Source of the DNA: Photobacterium sanctipauli
GTDB lineage: Bacteria; Pseudomonadota; Gammaproteobacteria; Enterobacterales; Vibrionaceae
Direction of reading: 5' to 3'
NCBI RefSeq assembly: GCF_003026495.1
Contig: NZ_PYMA01000026.1
Location: forward strand, 1-55,181
DNA length: 55,181 nucleotides
Shown here one piece after another: positions 14,965 to 23,128 of the stretch. Position numbers and translations under genes: made by a program. Numbering within the stretch: position 1 is the first letter of the stretch; each line of letters starts with the position of its first letter. The notes beneath the pieces were generated by a model. The model worked only from the letters and a program-made list of their open reading frames with translations. It was not told where the DNA came from and ran no database searches.

Positions 14965-17349
14965 ATGCCTAACCAAACCTTTTTTCCGATTGAAACCATT
15001 AAATCCGATTTTCTGCAGCTGCTGAGCAAGCATCACCTTGTGGTTGAAGCGGAAACGGGATCGGGTAAATCAACCCATTTACCGGTTTGGGCGGCAGAGC
15101 AAGGTAGAGTGTTAGTTGTTGAACCGCGCAGGGTGGCATGTACCTCATTGGCTGAGTTTGTTGCCACCCAACGGGGTGAAAAGCTGGCGGAGTCAGTGGG
15201 CTATGCTATCCGATTTGATAACCGTTTTTCTGAGCAGAGCAAGATTGTATTTGTAACGCCCGGTGTTGCCTTGCGCTGGCTCAGTGAAAATAAGCTGGCT
15301 GATTTTGATACTGTCATTATTGATGAATTTCATGAAAGGCGCTGGGATACGGACTTGTTGCTTGCCATGCTAAAAGAGCAACAAAGCCACCGTTTAGTGG
15401 TGACCTCGGCGACACTCGATAGCCAAAAATTAACCCAATACTTGGGTGGACAGTGCCTTCAGGCAAAAGGCCGTAACTTTAATGTGTTTACGGTTAACCT
15501 TTGTTCAGATAGTCGAAATATGCCTGATATCCGGCATATCGAAAAACAAGTGAAAGAAACGGTTGTTAGCCACTATCAAGATCACCGAGACGTGTTGGCC
15601 TTTTTGCCGGGCCGAAAAGAAATCAGCCAATGTTTGTCGACTTTGCGCCAAGCGCTCATCAGTGAAATCGAACTGGGTACGCTTGATATTATTCCGCTCC
15701 ATTCGTCGGTAACCGATGATGAGCGCCAGCGTGCTTTAAACGAAAGTAGCAAGCAGCGCATCATCTTAGCGACCAATGTGGCTGAAACATCGTTGACAAT
15801 TCCTGGGGTGACGCTAATTATCGATACTGGCCTTGAGCGCCGTACGCATCAGCGCAATGGTCGTACCGTTTTGGGACTTCACGCTATCTCTCAAGCCAGT
15901 GCCGAGCAGCGCAAGGGGCGGGCAGGGCGAGTGCAAGATGGTGTCTGTATCCGACTATATGGCAAGGCCGCACCGCTAGAGTTAGTGACGCCACCAGAGC
16001 TACACCGTGAAGAGTTAATAGAGCCGATGTTGGCATCAGCCAGCTGTGGTCATCGCCTTGATCAGTTATCTTTCATCGACCATCTGCCTGCCAAGTCGCT
16101 TGATATTGCGCTGACAAAGTTGCAAGCAATGAAAGCGTTGGGCGAGGAAGGCTTGATCACTGAACATGGAAAGGTGTTGTACCCGCTTCCTATCGATACC
16201 TTATTTGCCCATTTGATCACTGCGATGCCCGACAAAGCAAGCCAAGAGGCGATGGTGGATTTATCGGCCGCATTAAGTCTCTATCAGCGTTTGTGGCAAA
16301 TGCCTTCATCAGAAGAAAAGCGTGAGGCATTGCTGAAATGGGAGCCAAATAGCTGCGATGCCACCGCACTCATTAAATTGCTTCGTGGGCCTGTACCTGA
16401 TTGCTTGAATATTGACGCTGATCTGCTGAAAGAAGCGCGTCAATTATCAGATCAAATCCGCTTAGCCTTGTCATTACCTTCCTTGGAAGTAGCTTCTACT
16501 TTTCGACGCGAAAAGTGGCTTGAATCGGTACTGATTGCCGCACCAGAGTTGGTTTTTGTACGTCGCCAAAAACGCCGTCAGGCATTGGGTAATGGGTTTA
16601 TTGAGGTCAGTCTTGGCCGTGATAGCCGTTATAGCGAAGATGCTGAAGCCGCCATAGTGTTTGATCAGTTTGCTGTACCGGGTAAAGGGGTGAAACAAAA
16701 CCTTGTGTTGGCAACCTGCATGGCACCAGTGCCGCTTGCTTTGCTTAACCAGCATCAGTTTGGTGAGGAAGAAATTGGTGAAACCCAAGTGAGTGAAGAA
16801 GGTTGCTTGGTTGAATACAAAAAGGTGTATGCGGGGCGGGTGATCCATTCTCATTGGGCGCCACCTCAGGGGGAGTCGGCAGTCAGCTCTCTGGTTGATA
16901 TGGTGCTGGCAGGTCAGCTGTTAGCAGGGTTATCTGAACAACTTACCGCAGATATACATCAGTGGAATTTGTATCTAGCGCTTGGCCGTTATCAAACCGA
17001 GACGTGCTCAAGGCCAGCGGAAGCGGTTGAAGTCATCGCTTGGCTAACAGAGCAGCTGGACGCATTGGGGATTGCATCGGTAGATGATATGGAATTGTTT
17101 AGCGCCGATGATTTTGCCTTTGATGGTATCCCTGAGTGGGAGCGAGAAGACTTCGATAATGAATTTCCATACCAAGTCATTCTTACCGATTTGACCATGG
17201 CAATTGAATACCATATAGCCAAAAAGCTGGTGGTTGCCGTGCACACCAGCGGAAAGCGAAAGCAGGACCCTAAACGGTGGGAACTACCAAGATGGCAAGG
17301 CTGGCGAGTACAATACAGGAAAGCCAGCCGGAATATCGATGTCAGGTAG
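14965..17349 (+). CDS. DEAH-type ATP-dependent helicase, HrpB-like
   Basis: 794 residues. Helicase motifs in order: I AETGSGKST (29-37), Ia VVEPRRVA, II DEFH (120-123), III TSATLDS, IV LAFLPGRKEI, V TNVAETSLTIPG and VI QRKGRAGRVQDG. The DEFH form of motif II and the size match HrpB. The C-terminal third (to RWELPRWQGWRVQYRKASR) is only partly like E. coli HrpB, which also ends in a W-RGWRI-type segment, so it may be a divergent paralogue. RNA or DNA remodelling is inferred from the family. Single gene. Confidence 0.82.
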   Translation: MPNQTFFPIETIKSDFLQLLSKHHLVVEAETGSGKSTHLPVWAAEQGRVLVVEPRRVACTSLAEFVATQRGEKLAESVGYAIRFDNRFSEQSKIVFVTPGVALRWLSENKLADFDTVIIDEFHERRWDTDLLLAMLKEQQSHRLVVTSATLDSQKLTQYLGGQCLQAKGRNFNVFTVNLCSDSRNMPDIRHIEKQVKETVVSHYQDHRDVLAFLPGRKEISQCLSTLRQALISEIELGTLDIIPLHSSVTDDERQRALNESSKQRIILATNVAETSLTIPGVTLIIDTGLERRTHQRNGRTVLGLHAISQASAEQRKGRAGRVQDGVCIRLYGKAAPLELVTPPELHREELIEPMLASASCGHRLDQLSFIDHLPAKSLDIALTKLQAMKALGEEGLITEHGKVLYPLPIDTLFAHLITAMPDKASQEAMVDLSAALSLYQRLWQMPSSEEKREALLKWEPNSCDATALIKLLRGPVPDCLNIDADLLKEARQLSDQIRLALSLPSLEVASTFRREKWLESVLIAAPELVFVRRQKRRQALGNGFIEVSLGRDSRYSEDAEAAIVFDQFAVPGKGVKQNLVLATCMAPVPLALLNQHQFGEEEIGETQVSEEGCLVEYKKVYAGRVIHSHWAPPQGESAVSSLVDMVLAGQLLAGLSEQLTADIHQWNLYLALGRYQTETCSRPAEAVEVIAWLTEQLDALGIASVDDMELFSADDFAFDGIPEWEREDFDNEFPYQVILTDLTMAIEYHIAKKLVVAVHTSGKRKQDPKRWELPRWQGWRVQYRKASRNIDVR

Positions 17350-17389
17350 TTAAAACATCTTTGTCAATAAAATATCATAGCCAATTGAA

Positions 17390-17845
17390 TTATTGCTCGT
17401 CAGGTTGGGCAGAGAGCTTTGCTCGTATGAATTCAGAGTGGTCCACATAAATCAGCTCTGCCACCTGACGAATGACCGCTTCTTCCATTGGGTCAAGCAC
17501 ACCATCGGCGTAAGCAACTTGCCACATGGCTTCAATTAATGCGAAGCGCTGCTCTGGCTCAAGTGTGCGTAACTTGGTTGTGAACTCATATAATGAAACG
17601 GATTGCTGACTTTTCTGCTTGGCTTCTGTCAGCAATACTTCTGCTTCCTGGTCGGTAATCTCCAACAATTTGACCAGTAGGTGCAACTTTGCTGCTTGCT
17701 CTCTTGGATCGTCGCTGTGATCAGCATTGGCGACTTCGCAAAGTAAGCATGCCATGGCCAGGTTTAATGACGGTGTGTCTACAGCACCGCCATCGGTTCC
17801 TTCATGCATGACCTGTCGAAAAATTGTGCGCAATTGTTGAAACAT
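17390..17845 (-). CDS. TerB-like tellurite-resistance-fold protein
   Basis: 151 residues, all-helical. SLNLAMACLLCEVANADHSDDPREQ and LIEAMWQVAYADGVLDPMEEAVIRQVAELIYV are the paired acidic metal-binding repeats of the TerB/DUF533 family (cytosolic). These proteins are widespread and their exact role outside ter operons is unknown. It is convergent with the helicase gene, with about 40 bases between stops and no clear hairpin. Confidence 0.82.
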   Translation of the reverse strand: MFQQLRTIFRQVMHEGTDGGAVDTPSLNLAMACLLCEVANADHSDDPREQAAKLHLLVKLLEITDQEAEVLLTEAKQKSQQSVSLYEFTTKLRTLEPEQRFALIEAMWQVAYADGVLDPMEEAVIRQVAELIYVDHSEFIRAKLSAQPDEQ

Positions 17846-18177
17846 TGTGTGCCTCTGAATCTTACTTTATCTCTTTAATTGTGGTCATATTTAGTTAATT
17901 CAACCACTATGCCCAGTCACTTCAACACAGGAGTGGGTGGGCCGACACCCCCTCGGAACTGTGATCCTCGAAGACACTTGGGTTATAGATAAGAGGCTTC
18001 AAATTCCAATAAGTTCCAAGGAAGGGTAGTCAGAAGAGCCAGGTTGCGCTTGGCTAGCTTTAAGTGCGGATTTTAGGCTGACTGATTAACGCTACTAATC
18101 TGTTGATTTTTTACTATAGTCAAGTTGTATAAAAAGAAAACTTATGAATTTGTTAACTTCAGATTAAGGATAATCTT
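17846..18177. promoter_or_regulatory. intergenic region upstream of the adenylation/SGNH operon, with promoter
   Basis: 332 bases without a gene. The best promoter is TTGATT (18103-18108) and TGTATA (18126-18131) with 17-base spacing, giving a leader of about 40 bases. AAGGA (18167-18171) sits 6 bases before the TTG start at 18178. The more GC-rich segment around 17930-17960 contains GGGTGGGCCGACACCCC, which can fold. Confidence 0.55.
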
Positions 18178-20832
18178 TTGTTTATAGACTCGTTGAGGAA
18201 GTTTGGCAGTAATACCGCTATTGTCACCGATAAAGGTGAAAGGCTAACCTATACCGAGTTGGCCGATGAAATCGATAAGTTTGCCCAGGAAATAGGCGAC
18301 GAGGCAAAGCTAGTCGTTGTTGAAGCTAAGAATGAGATACAGCCATTAATTGCCTATTTGGCAGCATTAAGGGGCGGACACCCTGTCATCTTATTAGCAG
18401 ATGGAGCTACAGATAACTCCTCACAAATTCTGGATGTATTTAAGCCTGATATCCTATTTAAGAAAAATCAAGATGATCAATGGGCATTGCATTTTCTAGA
18501 AAATGCCTCGAAAGAAAAGTTAAACCCTGAACTATGTGTACTGCTTTCTACTTCTGGTACAACGGGAAGTGCAAAATTAGTTCGACTATCTAAATTAAAT
18601 ATCCACTCTAATGCAGAATCAATCGCAAAATATTTAGACATTAACAGTAGCCATAAAGTACCAACAACACTGCCATTTCAGTACTCTTTTGGTATGTCTA
18701 TTATCAACTCACATCTTTCAGTTGGTGCGTGTTTGTTGCTCACGGATAAGTCAATTTCAGACAATGCATTTTGGCGGTTATTTACGGAAGAGAGCGCAAC
18801 GAGCTTATATGGTGTGCCATATACATATGAGCTGTTGGATAAGATTGATTTTGTTAATAAGGATTTACCGAGCTTAAAATATTTAGCTCAAGCCGGTGGG
18901 CGGTTGTCACAGGAGTTAGTTCTTAAGTTTTTAAACTGGAGTGAAAAAAACAACAAAGAACTGTTTGTGATGTATGGGCAAACAGAGGCTTCACCAAGAA
19001 TCGCTTACGTTCCATCTAAAGACTTAAAGTATAATACAGACTGTATTGGCCTTCCAATTCCAGGCGGTGATCTAAGTATTATTGATGAAAATGGGATAGA
19101 GATACAGGATATACATACACCAGGAGAGCTAGTGTATAGTGGCCCTAATGTTATGATGGGTTATGCTTACTCTAAAGAAGACTTGTCTTTAGGTTGTACA
19201 TTATCGTCGCTTAAGACGGGTGATCTTGCCTGCCGCAATGAAAACGGTATGTTCAAAATTGTTGGTAGAATGAACAGGTTCAGTAAAATATATGGCTTAA
19301 GAATCAGCTTAGATGAGGTTGAGCAATACTTAGAAAGCGTTGGAGTTAAAGCCATAGTTAATGGTAATGATACTCACTTGATTGTGGCAACGCTTAATGT
19401 TGGTGAGTCAGATAATATTATTAAACTGCTACAGAAAAAACTGTCATTAAACGCTAGTGCACTCTATGTAAAGGAGTTAGATGAATACCCTCTATTAAAG
19501 TCTGGGAAAATTGACTATAAGCAACTTATGTCTTATGTGTCAAATACAAAGGTTGAAACTAGTTATAGTAACTTGCTTGCAGGTTTTATTGCAGTATTTA
19601 GCAATTATAATATTAGAGAAACTGATAGTTTCCTGAGTCTTGGTGGTGACTCCATAAATTATGTTGAAATTTCATTAATTATAGAAAAAATCGTTGGGTT
19701 CCTTCCGGATAATTGGGAAGAGATGACGATAAAGCAATTAGAAACAATAAATAATAAAAGTACTGTTGTAAATAATGAAAGAAGACCATGGTTAGTTATT
19801 AGTTTATTAATCGGTTTTTTTATTGCTGGTGAGGCATTTTTGCATTTTCGAACTTATTTGAAAACAGGCCGTAGCATTCTGTCATATTTTAATGATACTT
19901 CTACAATAGTTTATAATGAAAGCTTTGATATTCAAACATATAGACCGAACCATTTGGTTAAGGACCCTATTGATAATAGAACTATTATGGAGTTTAATTC
20001 ACTGGGGTTGCGAAGCCCTGAGATAGCAAAGAAACCAAAAAGTAATGAGATAAGGTACGCTGTAGTTGGTGCTTCTACTGTAGCGGGATTATATGCTGAT
20101 TCGAATGATAAGACGTTTACTCAATTATTAAGTAGTAACTTATCAGAAATAAAGCCTGATCATGTGGTAAATATTATTAATGCCGGAGTGCCTGGTTATA
20201 CACTAACTGATGAACTAAAAATGATTGAAAATATTCTTTTTGATTTGTCACCATCTAAAATAATAGTTTATCCTGGGTTTAATGATATAAATTCAATTTG
20301 TAATGTAGGAGCTAGTAACTCGGCTTTAGAAAGAAAACCTCTACCTTATATATCGTTACCTAACTGGGTTGAAACAAACTCTATGATTAGAAAAAATACA
20401 ACGAGTATTAGGGCAACAAAAACTACGACAAGCAAATTTCTAGACCCACATTCAATTGATAACAGTGAATATGAAAAGAAAGTTCGAAATATTGTTGAAA
20501 GTGTTATAGATAAAGGCATTGATCCAGTGTTAATGACGGTCGCAAGATCATATGTGAACGTCAGTAAAGATAAGCAATTAAGCTTAGCTGATACCTCATT
20601 GTTTTATTATAAGTGCTTAGATTTAGACGGCATATTAGCAGTTGGTGAGATCTATAACGAAATAGTCCGTCAAATTGCAGATGAGTATAATCTGAAGGTG
20701 ATTGATTTAGCAAAATTAATGCCTGGTGGTAAAGAGTATTTTGTTGATGGTGGCCACTTCACTTTCAAAGGTGAAAAATTTGTGGCAAATATTTTAACAA
20801 AAGAGCTTGTTATAAATAGAGAGGGAAAATAG
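18178..20832 (+). CDS. Adenylation - carrier protein - membrane helix - SGNH hydrolase fusion (Dlt-like)
   Basis: 884 residues from a TTG start with AAGGA upstream. (1) Adenylation domain 1-450: P-loop LLSTSGTTGSAK (122-133), MYGQTEASPR (265-274), LKTGD (345-349), hinge GRMNRFSKIYGLRIS (363-377) and catalytic Lys 444 in LKSGKIDY. (2) Carrier domain about 462-530 with the phosphopantetheine site LGGDSINYVE (Ser 492). (3) One hydrophobic helix about 538-555. (4) SGNH hydrolase about 600-880: GAST (Ser 633), Gly 670 in NAGVPGY, GFND (Asn 702) and DGGH (Asp 857, His 860), so the triad is intact. This is the DltA-DltC-DltD part set on one chain. The SGNH domain should face the periplasm while domains 1-2 stay cytosolic. 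Substrate acid unknown. The gene is AT-rich compared with its neighbours, suggesting transfer. The MBOAT gene begins directly after its stop. Confidence 0.88.
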   Translation: MFIDSLRKFGSNTAIVTDKGERLTYTELADEIDKFAQEIGDEAKLVVVEAKNEIQPLIAYLAALRGGHPVILLADGATDNSSQILDVFKPDILFKKNQDDQWALHFLENASKEKLNPELCVLLSTSGTTGSAKLVRLSKLNIHSNAESIAKYLDINSSHKVPTTLPFQYSFGMSIINSHLSVGACLLLTDKSISDNAFWRLFTEESATSLYGVPYTYELLDKIDFVNKDLPSLKYLAQAGGRLSQELVLKFLNWSEKNNKELFVMYGQTEASPRIAYVPSKDLKYNTDCIGLPIPGGDLSIIDENGIEIQDIHTPGELVYSGPNVMMGYAYSKEDLSLGCTLSSLKTGDLACRNENGMFKIVGRMNRFSKIYGLRISLDEVEQYLESVGVKAIVNGNDTHLIVATLNVGESDNIIKLLQKKLSLNASALYVKELDEYPLLKSGKIDYKQLMSYVSNTKVETSYSNLLAGFIAVFSNYNIRETDSFLSLGGDSINYVEISLIIEKIVGFLPDNWEEMTIKQLETINNKSTVVNNERRPWLVISLLIGFFIAGEAFLHFRTYLKTGRSILSYFNDTSTIVYNESFDIQTYRPNHLVKDPIDNRTIMEFNSLGLRSPEIAKKPKSNEIRYAVVGASTVAGLYADSNDKTFTQLLSSNLSEIKPDHVVNIINAGVPGYTLTDELKMIENILFDLSPSKIIVYPGFNDINSICNVGASNSALERKPLPYISLPNWVETNSMIRKNTTSIRATKTTTSKFLDPHSIDNSEYEKKVRNIVESVIDKGIDPVLMTVARSYVNVSKDKQLSLADTSLFYYKCLDLDGILAVGEIYNEIVRQIADEYNLKVIDLAKLMPGGKEYFVDGGHFTFKGEKFVANILTKELVINREGK

Positions 20833-22251
20833 ATGCCGATAACCTCTTTTTCATATTTTTCATTAGTACTTATAACGTTTGCTTTTTGTTCGTTAATAAT
20901 TAAAGGCAATGAAAGTAAGAAAACATTTTTGTTGATTGTTAGCTATTACTTTTACATGACGTTTGACTGGCGATTTTCTTTGCTATTACTATTTTTGACT
21001 CTAGTGAATTTTTATTCTGGATACGTAATTAGTAAATCAAGTAGTCAGTCGTTAAAAAGGTGTTCATTGTACTTATCAGTTGTGATAAGTTTGGGTGTAC
21101 TATTTTACTTTAAATACTTTAATTTTTTCCTAGATTCTTTTTATGTGGTTTTGAATCACATAGGAATTAAAGGCCAAAGTCATATTACTGAAATTATATT
21201 GCCGTTAGGAATTTCATTTATCACATTCCAGGCCATAACTTACCCTATTGATGTATATAATAATCGATTAAGTAAAACAGCATCATTAAAAGACTTTAGC
21301 TTGTTTATGGCATTTTTCCCCCAACTATTGTCAGGGCCTATTTTAAGAGCGCATAAATTTATACCTCAGCTTGAGGAAAAAACAAAAGAGAGCAGCCAGC
21401 AAATCATCACTGGTATGACATTAGTGCTTTGTGGTTTGATAAAGAAAGTCATCATTGCTGATACATTAGCATTGCATATTGTTGATCCTGCGTTCGATAA
21501 TCCATCTGAATTGTCCTCATTATTTTTAATCCTGGCTTTGTTTGCATACAGCTTTCAAGTCTATATGGACTTAAGTGGCTATACTGATATTGCACTTGGT
21601 GTGGCAAAAATGTTTGGCTACAAGCTACCTCATAACTTTAATCGGCCTTATATGGCAACAAGTATATCTAATTTCTGGCAACGATGGCATATCACTATGT
21701 CATCATTCTTCCGAGATTATTTATACGAAGCGGTAAGAAAGTGGCATTGGAGTAATATATATTTTAATTTGTTGATTGTATTTATCGCAATAGGACTTTG
21801 GCATGGGGCAGGGTGGAACTTTGTTTTATACGGCACTATACATGGTACTCTTGTTGGTCTAGAGCATTATCGAAGTAAGGTAAGAGAAGAAAAAGGGCTA
21901 CCTCCTATTATATATAGAGGTTTTGGCCTATTTATTCGGGTATTACAAGTCTTTACCATAGTCACTTTAACAAGACTGTTGTTTCGCTCTGAAACTATTC
22001 AAAGTTCAATTGATTACTTGGAACTCATTATCACGACTTCATCTACTTCTTTCCCAATGAGTAATGTGGCAATTTTAGCTTTCACGGTTTGTATAATATG
22101 TCACTTTACACCAATAACATGGCGCGATAAGTTGATGAGAAAATTTGATGGGTTACCAGAATACGCATATGCTGCAAGTGCTGTGTTCATAGTCTATATA
22201 ACAGCGGCATTTAGCAATGACATTGATAGTTTTATTTATTTTCAGTTTTAG
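20833..22251 (+). CDS. MBOAT-family membrane O-acyltransferase (DltB/AlgI-like)
   Basis: 472 residues with many membrane segments. Signature regions: FYFKYFNFF, FITFQAITYPIDVY, FPQLLSGPI, YSFQVYMDLSGYTDIALG, NFNRPYMATSISNFWQRWHITMSSFFRDYLY (His 286) and IGLWHGAGWNFVLYGTIHG with the near-invariant catalytic His 324. This is the AlgI/DltB/PatA branch, which passes an acyl group from a cytosolic donor through the membrane to a periplasmic acceptor, usually with an SGNH partner. The ATG follows the upstream stop with no gap, so translation is coupled and joint function is very likely. Same AT-rich composition as the upstream gene. Confidence 0.92.
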   Translation: MPITSFSYFSLVLITFAFCSLIIKGNESKKTFLLIVSYYFYMTFDWRFSLLLLFLTLVNFYSGYVISKSSSQSLKRCSLYLSVVISLGVLFYFKYFNFFLDSFYVVLNHIGIKGQSHITEIILPLGISFITFQAITYPIDVYNNRLSKTASLKDFSLFMAFFPQLLSGPILRAHKFIPQLEEKTKESSQQIITGMTLVLCGLIKKVIIADTLALHIVDPAFDNPSELSSLFLILALFAYSFQVYMDLSGYTDIALGVAKMFGYKLPHNFNRPYMATSISNFWQRWHITMSSFFRDYLYEAVRKWHWSNIYFNLLIVFIAIGLWHGAGWNFVLYGTIHGTLVGLEHYRSKVREEKGLPPIIYRGFGLFIRVLQVFTIVTLTRLLFRSETIQSSIDYLELIITTSSTSFPMSNVAILAFTVCIICHFTPITWRDKLMRKFDGLPEYAYAASAVFIVYITAAFSNDIDSFIYFQF

Positions 22252-22261
22252 TGGGATGATT

Positions 22262-22289
22262 AAGCTCATTGCTTAATAGCAATGAGCTT
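22262..22289. terminator. hairpin after the MBOAT gene (weak terminator)
   Basis: AAGCTCATTGC (22262-22272), loop TTAATA, GCAATGAGCTT (22279-22289). A perfect 11-bp stem lies 10 bases past the MBOAT stop, but no good T run follows on either strand. It probably ends or protects the operon transcript. Confidence 0.6.
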
Positions 22290-22311
22290 GAGAGCTACTA
22301 TCTTGATTTAC

Positions 22312-22845
22312 TTAGAAGCGGGCATTAATAATTGGGAAAATCGGCACGCTTTCGCTAACAAAAGTACCTGATTTGTCGTAGTTGATTAAGCCAATTTGAA
22401 TACCCTTGTTAATGCGGTCTGTTGCGTTAATAAAGCCAAACTGCACACCGTCGAGGTTGCCTGCGTAGTTGAAGGCACCCATTTGAAGGCCAGTGAAGTT
22501 ACCACCTGTGTAGTTAGCAAAACCCAGATCAGCACCTTTTGCACGGCCGTCATTCCAGTTAGCCAAACCCATTTTTAGGCCCGTAGAGTTACCCGTGACA
22601 CGGTTGGCACCGAAAAATACACCCACACTTACACCAGTGAAGTTCTGGGACTCAGCCAAACCAAGGATTGGAAGCTGGAAGCCTGTTACTTGCGGTGTTT
22701 GTCCGTAAAGCAATGAAGCGCGAAAGCCCTTAACATTTCCGTCTGGTAGGTTATTACCAGGCACTGAAAGCTGAATAGGCTGCTCGGCAAAGGCAGGAGC
22801 AGCCATGACTGTTGCCAAAACTAGGCTCATCATTGTTTTTTTCAT
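22312..22845 (-). CDS. secreted LA_2272-type surface-repeat protein
   Basis: 177 residues; signal peptide MKKTMMSLVLATVMAAPAFA. The mature part is a run of short repeats of the form GxxxGLxxGxxN (STGLKMGLANW, KGADLGFANY, FTGLQMGAFNY, LDGVQFGFIN, NKGIQIGLINY), predicted to form a regular beta-structure. Such repeats occur in exported proteins of Vibrio and Leptospira; function unknown. Stands alone, convergent with the MBOAT operon and divergent from hrpA. Confidence 0.75.
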   Translation of the reverse strand: MKKTMMSLVLATVMAAPAFAEQPIQLSVPGNNLPDGNVKGFRASLLYGQTPQVTGFQLPILGLAESQNFTGVSVGVFFGANRVTGNSTGLKMGLANWNDGRAKGADLGFANYTGGNFTGLQMGAFNYAGNLDGVQFGFINATDRINKGIQIGLINYDKSGTFVSESVPIFPIINARF

Positions 22846-23128
22846 TATTACGTCCTTTATGAAGTTACGATTCGATCTTACATGAGGAAACTAGCATGGT
22901 GCAATGCATTGCTTATCTATAGTTTGTAGGTTGCTTGGCTTTATAAGAATTTGATGACAAAAAGCTAATCTATACATGAGCTTAGTGGGGAGCGAGGTTT
23001 CGTACTATTTGATTTCAGGTGCTTTAGTGGCGCAGATTGAAGACTATGAGGTATATGCCGCGAAGGAGAAGAAATGTGATAGAATCCTCACAGTTAATTA
23101 TATCCCAGCTGATTTACCAGGAATTCCT

